Of a DNA stretch of 64,000 nucleotides, positions 44,382 through 52,317 are shown in pieces. A program made the translations under genes and the position numbers. Positions within the stretch are counted from its first letter, which is position 1. Each line of letters begins with the position of its first letter. This stretch comes from Paenibacillus piscarius (GTDB lineage Bacteria > Bacillota > Bacilli > Paenibacillales > Paenibacillaceae). The notes beneath the pieces were generated by a model. The model did not search any database. It had not been told where the DNA came from and was given only the letters and a program-made list of their open reading frames with translations. The stretch spans positions 124,001 to 188,000 of the forward strand of contig NZ_JAIEUI010000005.1 in NCBI RefSeq assembly GCF_022234545.1, written 5' to 3'.

Positions 44382-45080
44382 ATGGATATGGGGAAATTGA
44401 AACAAAGATTGGAGCAAAACGGCCTGTCCTTGGTCGTCAGCCTGCCTGCTAATGATGCGGGACTGGCGAAGGCGGCGCTTGCGGAAGGTGCAGATGCTCT
44501 AAAGGTTCATTTTAATGTCGGCCACCGGGCCAGCGGCAATCATTTTGGTCCGCTTGACAGGTATGAGGATGTTTTTAGCGAGATTCGGGCTACCTTTGAC
44601 GGTCCCTTTGGCGTAGTTCCCTCCGGCAGTCTGGAGGGGGTGGCGGAGGAAGATATCCGGCGGCTTGCTCCGCTCGGGTTCGATTTCTATTCGATCTATG
44701 CCCATCATCTGCCGTCCTTCATGCTGGGGGAGCACGGATTGGACCGGACCTTTGCTATAAATGATACGTATGATCTCAGTCAGGTTCTGGCGGGGGTGCG
44801 GTTCGGAATCACGGCGCTTGAAGCGTCCATTGTGCCCGGCAGCGAATACGGTACGGGTCTCAGCTTAGCAGACCTGCTGAAATACCGGTATCTGGCCGAC
44901 CATTCCGGCCTTCCCGTGCTGGTCCCATCCCAGCGCAAGCTGGTTGCCGGCGATGTCCCTGCCTTGCAGCGTGCCGGAGTGAAGGCGATTATGCTGGGTG
45001 CGGTGGTGACCGGCAAGACAGAAGATGAACTGCGGCGGGCGGTCAGCTCGTTCCGCAGTGCCATCGACAGATTGAGCTAG
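44382..45080 (+). CDS. Unassigned protein, probable TIM-barrel fold, in the ABC operon
   Basis: The 232-residue cytoplasmic protein is not recognised. Its pattern of alternating helices and short hydrophobic strands fits a (beta/alpha)8 barrel: SLVVSLP, ADALKVHFN, GPFGVVPSG, FDFYSIYAHHLP, FGITALEASIVPGSEYG, LPVLVPSQRKL, VKAIMLGAVVTG. The end of each strand carries polar residues (KVHFNVGHR, SIYAHH, EASIVPGSEYG) that could line an active site. The VKAIMLGAVVTG end resembles phosphate-binding loops of NanE-like barrels, but the NanE signature is absent. The gene starts 22 nt after the binding protein and ends 18 nt before the first permease, a place where a catabolic enzyme is expected. ATG 44382 and ATG 44388 are both possible starts. 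Confidence 0.6.
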   Translation: MDMGKLKQRLEQNGLSLVVSLPANDAGLAKAALAEGADALKVHFNVGHRASGNHFGPLDRYEDVFSEIRATFDGPFGVVPSGSLEGVAEEDIRRLAPLGFDFYSIYAHHLPSFMLGEHGLDRTFAINDTYDLSQVLAGVRFGITALEASIVPGSEYGTGLSLADLLKYRYLADHSGLPVLVPSQRKLVAGDVPALQRAGVKAIMLGAVVTGKTEDELRRAVSSFRSAIDRLS

Positions 45081-45097
45081 AGGCGGTGAGTTCCGGT

Positions 45098-46012
45098 ATG
45101 AACAGAAAGGTCAATAGACGAACTAAAGGTCCGCTTGCCCGTGAGGCACAGGTAACCGGATGGCTTTTTATATCGCCCATGCTGCTCGGTTTCACGTTGT
45201 TATTACTATTTCCGATGGGGAAGGCGCTCTATATGAGCTTGAATGACTGGCCGCTGCTTGGCGGGCACCGGTTCGTCGGTCTGGATAATTACAAGGATAT
45301 TGCGGTGGACCCGCTGTTCTGGAAGGTCTTTGGCAATACAGCGTATTTTACGCTGGGTCTGGTGCCCTTTAACATTGTGCTGGCTCTCTTGCTGGCGTTG
45401 CTGTTATCCCGTAGCCTGAAGGGCATTGGCATCTTCCGTACCGCGATCTTCGTTCCCGTGATGACCTCGCTGATTGTATGGTCCATTGTCTGGAAGTATA
45501 TGTTCGCCACCGATTCCGGGCCGATCAACCAGGTCTTGATGATGTTCAACATTAAAGGGGCCGCCTGGTTATATGATGAGAGGCTGGCGATGCCGGCCGT
45601 TATTGTGACGAGTGTACTGAAAAATGTCGGGCTGAACATGGTGCTCTTCATCGCTGCGATCCAGCAGGTATCGCGTTCGCTGTACGAGGCGGCTGAGCTG
45701 GACGGGGCGGGTAAGACCAAAACCTTTTTTAACGTGACCCTGCCTATGATTACGCCAACCGTATTTCTGACCGTGGTGATGACTGTGATTGGCTCACTGA
45801 AGGTGTTCGGCCAGATCTATGTGATGACCCAGGGCGGGCCGAGCAACAGCACCAAGGTGCTTGTCTATTACATCTGGGAAAAAGCGTTCAAGCTGTTCCA
45901 GATGGGCTACGCTTCGGCGCTGGCATTTGTGTTGTTCTTTGTCGTGTTGATCTTGACTCTGCTGCAGTGGCAGCTGCGAAAGAGGTGGGTATTCAATGAG
46001 AGCGACGCCTAA
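45098..46012 (+). CDS. Carbohydrate ABC transporter permease (UgpA/MalF-like)
   Basis: The 304-residue permease has six helices and the EAA-type loop YEAAELDGAGKTKTFFNVTLPMI (in part; residues about 210-230). It pairs with the permease encoded next, with which it overlaps by 17 nt. ATG at 45098 has AGGCGGTGA upstream; the earlier GTG at 45086 lies in that site. Like most systems of this type it brings no ATPase gene, so a shared MsmX-type ATPase encoded elsewhere is expected. Confidence 0.94.
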   Translation: MNRKVNRRTKGPLAREAQVTGWLFISPMLLGFTLLLLFPMGKALYMSLNDWPLLGGHRFVGLDNYKDIAVDPLFWKVFGNTAYFTLGLVPFNIVLALLLALLLSRSLKGIGIFRTAIFVPVMTSLIVWSIVWKYMFATDSGPINQVLMMFNIKGAAWLYDERLAMPAVIVTSVLKNVGLNMVLFIAAIQQVSRSLYEAAELDGAGKTKTFFNVTLPMITPTVFLTVVMTVIGSLKVFGQIYVMTQGGPSNSTKVLVYYIWEKAFKLFQMGYASALAFVLFFVVLILTLLQWQLRKRWVFNESDA

Positions 46013-46844
46013 CACCAGCCGAAAGTGGTCTGCAATAGGAGTGTATGCCGCGTTAACGGTAATATCGCTGATTATGCTCGTTCCGTTTCTGTGGATGCTG
46101 TCCACCTCGTTCAAACAGCCGCAGGATATTTTCACCTACCCGCCGCAGCTGATTCCGCCGGTGTTCCGGTTTCAGAATTATGTGGATGTATTTACGCTGA
46201 TTCCGTTTCACCGCTTCTATTTTAACAGCGTCTATATTTCGTTTGTGGTCGTGGCGGGAACGGTATTTTTCGCTTCGCTGGCCGGTTATGCGTTTGCCAA
46301 AATTCCCTTTACAGGAAGAAATGCCGTATTTCTGGTGCTGCTCAGCGCCATGATGATCCCGCATGAAGTGACGGCGATCCCGATGTTCCTGTTCATGCGC
46401 GACCTGGGCTGGATCGACACGCATCTGCCGCTGATTCTATTGCCGATCTTCGGGGCAAGCGGGGTGTTCGGCATCTTCGTGATGCGGCAATTCTTCATTA
46501 CCGTTCCTACGGAGCTTGAGGAGGCGGCGATGATCGACGGCTGCAGCCGGTTCCGCATTTACTGGCGGATTATGCTGCCGATTGCCCGTCCCGGCATGGC
46601 AACGCTGACGATTTTCACGTTCGTGTCCATCTGGAATGAATTCTTCGATCCGCTCATTTTCATCAATACACGCGAGCTGATGACCTTACCGCTTGGATTA
46701 TCGCTGTTCACAGACGAAGTGGGCACTGCCTGGCATTATCTGATGAGCGCTACTGTCATGGCGACCGTGCCGCTGCTGATCGTCTTCTTCCTGGCACAGA
46801 AGCGGTTCATCGAGGGTGTGGCTATGACGGGACTTAAGGAATAG
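45996..46844 (+). CDS. Carbohydrate ABC transporter permease (UgpE/MalG-like)
   Basis: The 282-residue permease has six helices, the typical opening with WMLSTSFKQPQDIFTYPP, and the EAA loop in LEEAAMIDGCSRFRIYWRIMLP. This is the second half of the heterodimer. ATG at 45996 follows AGAGGTGG by about 8 nt and overlaps the preceding gene. Confidence 0.95.
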   Translation: MRATPNTSRKWSAIGVYAALTVISLIMLVPFLWMLSTSFKQPQDIFTYPPQLIPPVFRFQNYVDVFTLIPFHRFYFNSVYISFVVVAGTVFFASLAGYAFAKIPFTGRNAVFLVLLSAMMIPHEVTAIPMFLFMRDLGWIDTHLPLILLPIFGASGVFGIFVMRQFFITVPTELEEAAMIDGCSRFRIYWRIMLPIARPGMATLTIFTFVSIWNEFFDPLIFINTRELMTLPLGLSLFTDEVGTAWHYLMSATVMATVPLLIVFFLAQKRFIEGVAMTGLKE

Positions 46845-46887
46845 CACACCGGGAAGGAATAGCACTTACCGAAAAGGAGTAGATGAT

Positions 46888-48228
46888 ATGAATCCTGCAA
46901 TTCAGGCGGATGTCGTTGTCGTGGGGGGCGGACCCGCAGGCATCACGGCCGCCATCGCTGCCGGACGGCTGGGGGCCCAGACGGTGCTCATCGAACGTTA
47001 CGGGTTCGTGGGCGGTATGTCCACCGCTGCTATGGTCTATCCGTGGATGACCTTTCATACGGATAGCGGCGAGCAGGTAATCAAGGGCATCGCCCAGGAA
47101 ATCGTAGACCGGCTGCAGGCCAGCGGCGGTTCGCCGGGCCACCTGCGGGATACGGTCGGCTTCGTCCATACGCTGACGCCTTACCATCCTGAGATCTATC
47201 AGGTGGTAGCCACAGATATGCTGCGCGAAGCCGGGGTGAAGCTGCTGCTGCACAGCTTTGTGGATGAGGTGGTAGCCAGCGGCGGCGAGATTGAACATGT
47301 GGTGGTGACGAACAAATCTGGACGAACGCCTGTCGCGGGGCGCATCTTCGTGGATTGCAGCGGAGATGCCGACGTTGCCAAGCTGTCCGGGGCTGAAACG
47401 CTGCAAGGGCGGGAGGGGGATAACCGTTCCCAGCCGATGACGATGAAGTTCAGAATGCGCGGTGTTGATTTACACAAGGTCAAAGCGTATATGATCAGCC
47501 ATCCTGAAGAGTTCTACAGCAAAACGCCCATTGCCGAGCTGCCAGACCTGCCGCTCACCGGGGTAAGCGGCTTCTACTCGCAATGGAAACGGGCCGAGGT
47601 GCCGATTAACCGTGACCAGGTATTGTTCTTTGCTGGACCGGCTGACGACGAGGTGCTGATCAACTGCACCCGTGTCCAGGGATTGGACGCAACGAGTGCA
47701 GAGGATCTGACCTTGGCGGAACAGGAGGGACGCAAGCAGGTGTTGCTCATGGCCGAGTTTCTGAAGCGCGACGTTCCAGGCTTCGAACGGGCCTCAATCT
47801 CAGCGGTAGCGCCGCAGATCGGCATCCGCGAATCACGGCGGATTAAAGGCTACTACCTGTTGACCAAAGAGGATGTTGTAGAAGGCCGCAAGTTCAGTGA
47901 TGTCATTGCCCGCAGCGGCTATCCGATTGACATTCACGATCCATCCGGCAAGGGAGTCACTGCCTCCTTCATCGCAGGAGATGGTGCGTACGATATCCCG
48001 TACGGCTGTCTGCTATCCGCCAATGTGTCCAATCTGCTGGCCGCAGGCCGCTGTATCTCGACCTCGCACGAAGCGCTGGCCACGACCCGGCTGACGCCAA
48101 GCTGCATGGCCACGGGCCAGGCAGCCGGAACGGCAGCAGCGCTCGCGGCCGTCACAGGGGTGAAACCGCAGGCGCTCGACATCCCGCAGCTGCAGGAGCA
48201 GCTGAAGCGGGATGGGGTTGTGTTATAG
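46888..48228 (+). CDS. FAD-dependent oxidoreductase (FAD_oxidored type)
   Basis: The 446-residue protein opens with VVVVGGGPAGITAAIAAGRLG (dinucleotide site; given in part GGGPAGITAA) and TVLIERYGFVGGMSTAAM, the usual pattern of the FAD_oxidored family. VDCSGDADVAKLSGAE and the C-terminal LLAAGRCIST.HEALATTRLTPSCMATGQAAGTAAALA, in short blocks, are the second FAD contact set. It has no signal peptide. It starts 43 nt after the permease, so it is probably the last gene of the operon and may oxidise the imported compound. ATG 46888 follows AAAAGGAG. Confidence 0.9.
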   Translation: MNPAIQADVVVVGGGPAGITAAIAAGRLGAQTVLIERYGFVGGMSTAAMVYPWMTFHTDSGEQVIKGIAQEIVDRLQASGGSPGHLRDTVGFVHTLTPYHPEIYQVVATDMLREAGVKLLLHSFVDEVVASGGEIEHVVVTNKSGRTPVAGRIFVDCSGDADVAKLSGAETLQGREGDNRSQPMTMKFRMRGVDLHKVKAYMISHPEEFYSKTPIAELPDLPLTGVSGFYSQWKRAEVPINRDQVLFFAGPADDEVLINCTRVQGLDATSAEDLTLAEQEGRKQVLLMAEFLKRDVPGFERASISAVAPQIGIRESRRIKGYYLLTKEDVVEGRKFSDVIARSGYPIDIHDPSGKGVTASFIAGDGAYDIPYGCLLSANVSNLLAAGRCISTSHEALATTRLTPSCMATGQAAGTAAALAAVTGVKPQALDIPQLQEQLKRDGVVL

Positions 48229-48327
48229 CAGTATCAAGATGGGCGGGCGACCCGCATCGTTACTTACGGTGTGTGTTGTAAGCAAAAAAGCGGGAACAGC
48301 AGGCTATACGTTGGCAGCTAGACCAAA

Positions 48328-48510
48328 TGTGTGTTGAAAACAACATACAATCGGTTGGGGTAAGGTACCATGGACTGATTGTGTGTGAAAAACAGCATAT
48401 AATCGACTGGTGTGAAGTACAGGGGGCTAAATGTGTGTTAAAAACAACATACAATCGACTGGGGCAAGGTACCTGGGACTGAATGTGTGTGAAAAACAGC
48501 ATCCGGTTGG
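48328..48510 (+). repeat. Tandem array of 52-nt hairpin repeats
   Basis: TGTGTG occurs at 48328, 48380, 48432 and 48484, exactly 52 nt apart. Units 1 and 3 carry TTGAAAACAACATACAATCG-type cores (TTAAAAA in unit 3), while units 2 and 4 carry TGAAAAACAGCAT, so the array has a 104-nt higher-order pattern. In unit 1, TGTGTGTTG and CAACATACA pair around an AAAA loop. Spacer GGTACC recurs at 48365 and 48469. A degenerate start at 48270 may be a fifth unit. The fourth unit is truncated. No protein is supported over the array; 52 is not a multiple of three. Confidence 0.85.
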
Positions 48511-48569
48511 GCTCGTGCTACGCCGGCAATTAGAAACAGGGTGGATTAAAGTACATCGCTATTTAGTAA

Positions 48570-48590
48570 CGTAATAAATATTATGTTAAC
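48570..48590 (+). repeat. 21-nt near-palindromic box, copy 3
   Basis: CGTAATAAATATTATG followed by TTAAC; one base differs from copy 2. A hairpin terminator begins exactly 51 nt after the box start, as at copy 2. Confidence 0.65.
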
Positions 48591-48616
48591 TATCAAGGAG
48601 TTACTTGCATGAAAGT

Positions 48617-48660
48617 AAATAAACCCCAAACCCGCTTCACAGCAGGTTCGGGGTTTATTG
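48617..48660. terminator. Hairpin terminator AAACCCC-type, copy B
   Basis: AATAAACCCC (48618-48627 region) pairs with GGGGTTTATT (48650-48659 region), with inner ACCCGCT/AGCAGGT pairing. T runs flank the stem, so it can serve the convergent FAD oxidoreductase and MFS transcripts. Its inner sequence nearly repeats copy A at 40192. Confidence 0.85.
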
Positions 48661-48674
48661 AGGACTCAAACATC

Positions 48675-49916
48675 TTAAGCGCCAACCTGCCGCGCTGCAC
48701 TTACTTCGGCGGCTTCGCGGATGCGGAGCCTTTTATGCGCGGTAATGAGGAACGGCAAGCCAAGCGCCGTTGTCAGCGCCAGCGGCACAAACACAGCAGG
48801 GCCATTCCCGGCTCCGAACTGGTCCAGCAGCAGCCCGCCCAGGATAGGTGCCATGACGTTGCCAAGGTTATTGAAGCCGATGGTGCCGAAATACGTACCT
48901 TTCCATTCCGGCTTGGCAATCCGGTCGATCAGCATATCCATCATGGTGAACAGCAGGACCTCTCCGACAGTGAATAACACTACGCTGAACATCAGCAGCG
49001 GTACTCCACCGGGTAAGCCGAACAATAGCAGACTAAGAGCAACACAGGCATTGCCCAGAATCAGCGGAACCACCGGCTGGAGGCGGCTGAATATGCGGAC
49101 AAGCGGGTATTGCACAACCAGTACTGTTACAGCATTGAGCGACAGCATGTAAGAGAAGACTTTTCCTCCATTACTGAAATGGGTGTTCATCGCTAAGTAC
49201 TGCGCCAGTGTCGAGCTGAAGTGGCCGTAGCCCAGTACACAAAAGATCGTTCCCAGCAGAACGGGCAGAAATACTTTGTCCCGGCCGGTCGTAGATAGCG
49301 CTTCAAGCAGCTTCGGTGTCCGGGCTTCCCCGTGAACCGGCAGGCTGGCGCGGTGGACCGAGAATTGCAGGAACAAAACAAGGCCATAGGCGATATAGAC
49401 AATTCCGGCAATCATGAACGGGAAGGTGGACTTGGCGGAGCCAAGCTGCAGGCCGATAATCGGGCCGAATACCACACCCAGATTCACCGCAGCATACCGC
49501 AGGTTGAAGACCAGCAGCTTCTGATCGGGAGGCGTAATATCCGAGAGCAGTGCCCGCGAGGTCGGTTCAAACACGGCCCGGCACAGCCCGTTCAGCGTGT
49601 TCACCAGGAAGAACACCCAGATATGCTGCGCCGCCGAGAAGCCGAAGAATACACAGGCCCAGCCGAAGACCGACACCAGCATGACGATTTTGCGCCCGAT
49701 CACATCCGAGATATAACCGCCGTAGAAGCTGATCAGCACCCCGGCCAGCGAGCTGACCGCTACCGTGAAGCCGGTCTGGGTGGCGGAAGCGCCAAGCACC
49801 TGTGTCAGGTAAATAGATAAAAAAGGAATGCTCATAGAAGTTACGAGCCGCCCGAACATCGTCCCGATGATGATGGTCCAGGCCAGAGGATGAATGTGCC
49901 GCAGATGTTGTTTCAT
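48675..49916 (-). CDS. MFS transporter
   Basis: The 413-residue protein has 12 hydrophobic segments and the intracellular loop motif in GGYISDVIGRKIVM. A second-half loop is IDRIAKPEWKGTYFG. The N-terminus MKQHLRHIHPLAW leads into helix 1. I chose the ATG at 49916 with AGGAGA about 10 nt upstream; the long upstream extension to 50108 crosses the divergent promoter and lacks MFS features. It is divergent from an SgrR-like regulator, an arrangement that recalls SgrR and the SetA sugar exporter of enterobacteria. Substrate unknown. Confidence 0.9.
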   Translation of the reverse strand: MKQHLRHIHPLAWTIIIGTMFGRLVTSMSIPFLSIYLTQVLGASATQTGFTVAVSSLAGVLISFYGGYISDVIGRKIVMLVSVFGWACVFFGFSAAQHIWVFFLVNTLNGLCRAVFEPTSRALLSDITPPDQKLLVFNLRYAAVNLGVVFGPIIGLQLGSAKSTFPFMIAGIVYIAYGLVLFLQFSVHRASLPVHGEARTPKLLEALSTTGRDKVFLPVLLGTIFCVLGYGHFSSTLAQYLAMNTHFSNGGKVFSYMLSLNAVTVLVVQYPLVRIFSRLQPVVPLILGNACVALSLLLFGLPGGVPLLMFSVVLFTVGEVLLFTMMDMLIDRIAKPEWKGTYFGTIGFNNLGNVMAPILGGLLLDQFGAGNGPAVFVPLALTTALGLPFLITAHKRLRIREAAEVSAARQVGA

Positions 49917-49952
49917 AGTGATCAGATCTCCTAGCGGGTGTTGAATTTGGTT

Positions 49953-49991
49953 AACAAGGGTAATGCTTGTTGCATAGTTATTAGGTATAAT
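49953..49991. promoter_or_regulatory. Inverted repeat and promoter between MFS and SgrR-like genes
   Basis: AACAAG (49953-49958) and CTTGTT (49966-49971) form an inverted repeat in the 149-nt divergent gap. TGCTTG (49964-49969), 16-nt spacer and TATAAT (49986-49991) would drive the SgrR-like gene, so the repeat overlaps its -35. Confidence 0.45.
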
Positions 49992-50065
49992 TGTATAGAT
50001 CAAAGGGGGAAATAAAAGTGTAAGATTCTCCGAAGACTTTTCACCTTTAAGAAGGAGCATGATAT

Positions 50066-51853
50066 ATGGACACCAGCAGCACACATTATCTCTGTTTGGC
50101 TTCAGCATTGGTCCCCGCCTATCCTATCCAGCAGCCCATTCCGGTAACGATTGAGCAATTGACCGGCATCCTGTGCTGCACTCCGCGCAATGTGAAGTTC
50201 ATCCTGCGGAGGCTGGAAGAGCAGGCCCTGATCGCTTGGGTTCCCGGCAGAGGAAGAGGCCACTGTTCACAGCTGACTTTGCTGCGCAGCAGGGATGAGG
50301 TGCTGGAGGAGCTGTTCCAGGATATGGTCAGCAAAGGCCGGATGAAACATGCGACTGAGCTGATGGCTGAGTATCCGGTAAGTGAGCCGCTGAAGGAACG
50401 CCTGCTGGCGGTGCTTGACAAGCAGATGGGCCTGCGGAGTGAGCCGGACTCAGCATCCGGGCAGGAGGTGCTGCGCATTTCCCGTAACCGTTCGATGGAG
50501 AAGCTGGACCCGGCTACCGTTTACACCGCTTTTGAGACGTACCTGCTCGGGCATATTTGCAGTACATTGATTACCTATGATGCGCAGAGCAGAGCATTTC
50601 AGCCGGGGCTTGCCCATACATGGGAGGCCAACGAGAGCCGCACCAGTTATCTGTTCTATCTGCGCAAAGGGGTCAGATTCCATCATGGCCGGATGATGAC
50701 CTCACGGGATGTCAAAGAGACCTTGCAGCGTCTAATTAACCTTGGGAGTCCAGCCTCTTGTCACTTCAAGGATATTGCCCATGTGGAGCTGGAAAGTGAT
50801 TACCGCATCCGCTTCGATCTGCAGCAGCCTAATCTATTCTTCCTTCATCTGTTCAGCTCAATCTATATGTCTATTCTGCCTTATGATGCCGATTTCTCAC
50901 AGCATCCGGTCGGAACAGGACCTTATCAAGTGCTCGATCTGAGCAAGGATGTGCTGGTGCTTGGCGCATTTGATCTCTATTACGGAATCCGTCCGTTGCT
51001 GGACCGGGTCGAAATCTGGTATTTGCCGCACTTAGCCTCAAGCGTGCGCCAGTACCAGCTTACGGATGCCAGCGCCGACCAAGGGGGGCCTACTGCTGCT
51101 CAGGAGGTTCAGGGCCACAGCATTGAATATCCTTCACTTGGCTGCCGCTACATTATGTTCAACTTCAGAAGGGCCGGCATACATCATCAACTGGCTATCC
51201 GTCAGGTGCTGAGAATACTCTATAACCCGCTCTCCATGGTCCGGGAGCTTGGAGGGAGCCGGAGTCTGCCGGCGGACAGCTTCCTTCCCTGGCGGAGCAG
51301 CGGGCATCTGTTCACCGAGCCTCCCTTGGAAGAAGCTCAGGCGCTGCTTCAAGCAGGCGGATACCAAGGGGAAGAGCTGAAGCTGGCTTACCGCACCCGC
51401 AAGGAGGAGCAGGAGGAGGCGCTATGGCTGCTGGAACGCGGCAGGAAGATCGGATTGAATCTTGTGCTGTATCCGGTCACCGAATATGGTCTGCCAGAGC
51501 TGATTCACCATGCGGATCTCTTCATTTGCGAAGAAGTGCTGGAGGATGACTGGCAATGGGGAATGATTAATTATTTCCACAATGAATCCAATTATCTGCA
51601 TGATCTTCTCTTGGACAGCCAGAAGGCGGAGTTAGCGGAGACATTGGAGCCTTTCTCCCGGCTGGCGGCGGAGGACCGCGCGAAACTGCTGGATCTGGCG
51701 GAGAGCAAGCTGCGCGATGACTGCTGGGTGCTGTATGGCTGCCACATGAACAAGCAGGCGCAATTTAGCCAGAGTCTGTTCGGGCTTGAGGCCGGGTCCT
51801 TCGGATTCCTGGACATTTCCAAGCTGTGGGTGAAACCGGGTTTCAGCAGTTAA
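50066..51853 (+). CDS. SgrR-like regulator (HTH plus extracellular-solute-binding domain)
   Basis: The 595-residue protein has an N-terminal SgrR-type HTH (about residues 5-100: TIEQLTGILCCTPRNVKFILRRLEEQALIAWVPGRGRG in part) joined to a periplasmic-binding-protein (SBP_bac_5) fold from about residue 165: PATVYTAFETYLLGHICSTL, FQPGLAHTWEANES, RKGVRFHHGRMMTSRDVKETLQRL. No signal peptide exists, so the ligand-binding domain works in the cytoplasm and senses a small peptide, sugar or sugar phosphate. ATG at 50066 has AAGAAGGAG upstream. Divergent from the MFS gene that it probably activates. Confidence 0.92.
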   Translation: MDTSSTHYLCLASALVPAYPIQQPIPVTIEQLTGILCCTPRNVKFILRRLEEQALIAWVPGRGRGHCSQLTLLRSRDEVLEELFQDMVSKGRMKHATELMAEYPVSEPLKERLLAVLDKQMGLRSEPDSASGQEVLRISRNRSMEKLDPATVYTAFETYLLGHICSTLITYDAQSRAFQPGLAHTWEANESRTSYLFYLRKGVRFHHGRMMTSRDVKETLQRLINLGSPASCHFKDIAHVELESDYRIRFDLQQPNLFFLHLFSSIYMSILPYDADFSQHPVGTGPYQVLDLSKDVLVLGAFDLYYGIRPLLDRVEIWYLPHLASSVRQYQLTDASADQGGPTAAQEVQGHSIEYPSLGCRYIMFNFRRAGIHHQLAIRQVLRILYNPLSMVRELGGSRSLPADSFLPWRSSGHLFTEPPLEEAQALLQAGGYQGEELKLAYRTRKEEQEEALWLLERGRKIGLNLVLYPVTEYGLPELIHHADLFICEEVLEDDWQWGMINYFHNESNYLHDLLLDSQKAELAETLEPFSRLAAEDRAKLLDLAESKLRDDCWVLYGCHMNKQAQFSQSLFGLEAGSFGFLDISKLWVKPGFSS

Positions 51854-51854
51854 C

Positions 51855-51899
51855 AAAAGAAACGGCTGCTGTCCGAAATGGACGGCAAGCCGTTTCTTT
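51855..51899. terminator. Hairpin between the SgrR-like gene and the zinc-ribbon gene
   Basis: AAAAGAAACGGCT (51855-51867) pairs with AGCCGTTTCTTT (51888-51899), with an inner GTCC/GGAC stem. Flanking A and T runs suit both directions. Confidence 0.75.
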
Positions 51900-51930
51900 G
51901 TGTGCTGGGAGGGTAGCGTCTAAGCCGGAC

Positions 51931-52104
51931 TCATACCGCTTTCTGCTGTTTACCGTCACATTTCTTGCAGACGGCCAGCTGCTTCCCCTCAGGATCTTTG
52001 CCGATATAGAGCAGTTTAATCCGGGTACTGCCGCAGACCGGACAGGTGCCCCTTGCCCGGGAAGGTGTACGCCAGAGGGCTTTGCCGCGTTTGTTTTTGG
52101 ACAT
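51931..52104 (-). CDS. Small zinc-ribbon protein
   Basis: The 57-residue basic protein has two Cys pairs, CPVC near residue 21 and CKKC near residue 46, which is a zinc-ribbon. The N-terminus MSKNKRGKALWRTPSRARG is highly charged and could bind nucleic acid. ATG at 52104 has GGGAG 5 nt upstream; an upstream GTG at 52116 overlaps that site. It is easy to miss because it is short. It is not part of an obvious operon. Function unknown. Confidence 0.75.
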   Translation of the reverse strand: MSKNKRGKALWRTPSRARGTCPVCGSTRIKLLYIGKDPEGKQLAVCKKCDGKQQKAV

Positions 52105-52317
52105 GTGTACTCCCACTTTCGTCTGGAATAATCTATCCTATGCCTGGAAATCAGCGGCGATTCGAGGGAGGGCATAATTTGTTGTTGGCCCGCATAATCC
52201 AATGAATCTATATACCCCTTTACATAAATTTGGTAAATTGAAATTGCGAGAATCGTGAGTTTCATAAACGAATTTCTGCCTATAATTACAGAACTCTAAT
52301 CAACAGAGGAGGACCAA

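Noticed and set aside
48260-48502. Minus-strand 80-codon open frame across the 52-nt repeats
   Set aside because: The unit length is not a multiple of three and the frame arises by chance over the repeats; no start signal.
48328-48510. CRISPR array
   Set aside because: Repeats are head to tail at 52 nt with the entire unit conserved; there are no variable spacers and no cas genes.
48675-50108. Long form of the MFS gene starting at 50108
   Set aside because: The extra 64 residues cross the divergent promoter region and lack MFS features; ATG 49916 has a proper ribosome binding site.
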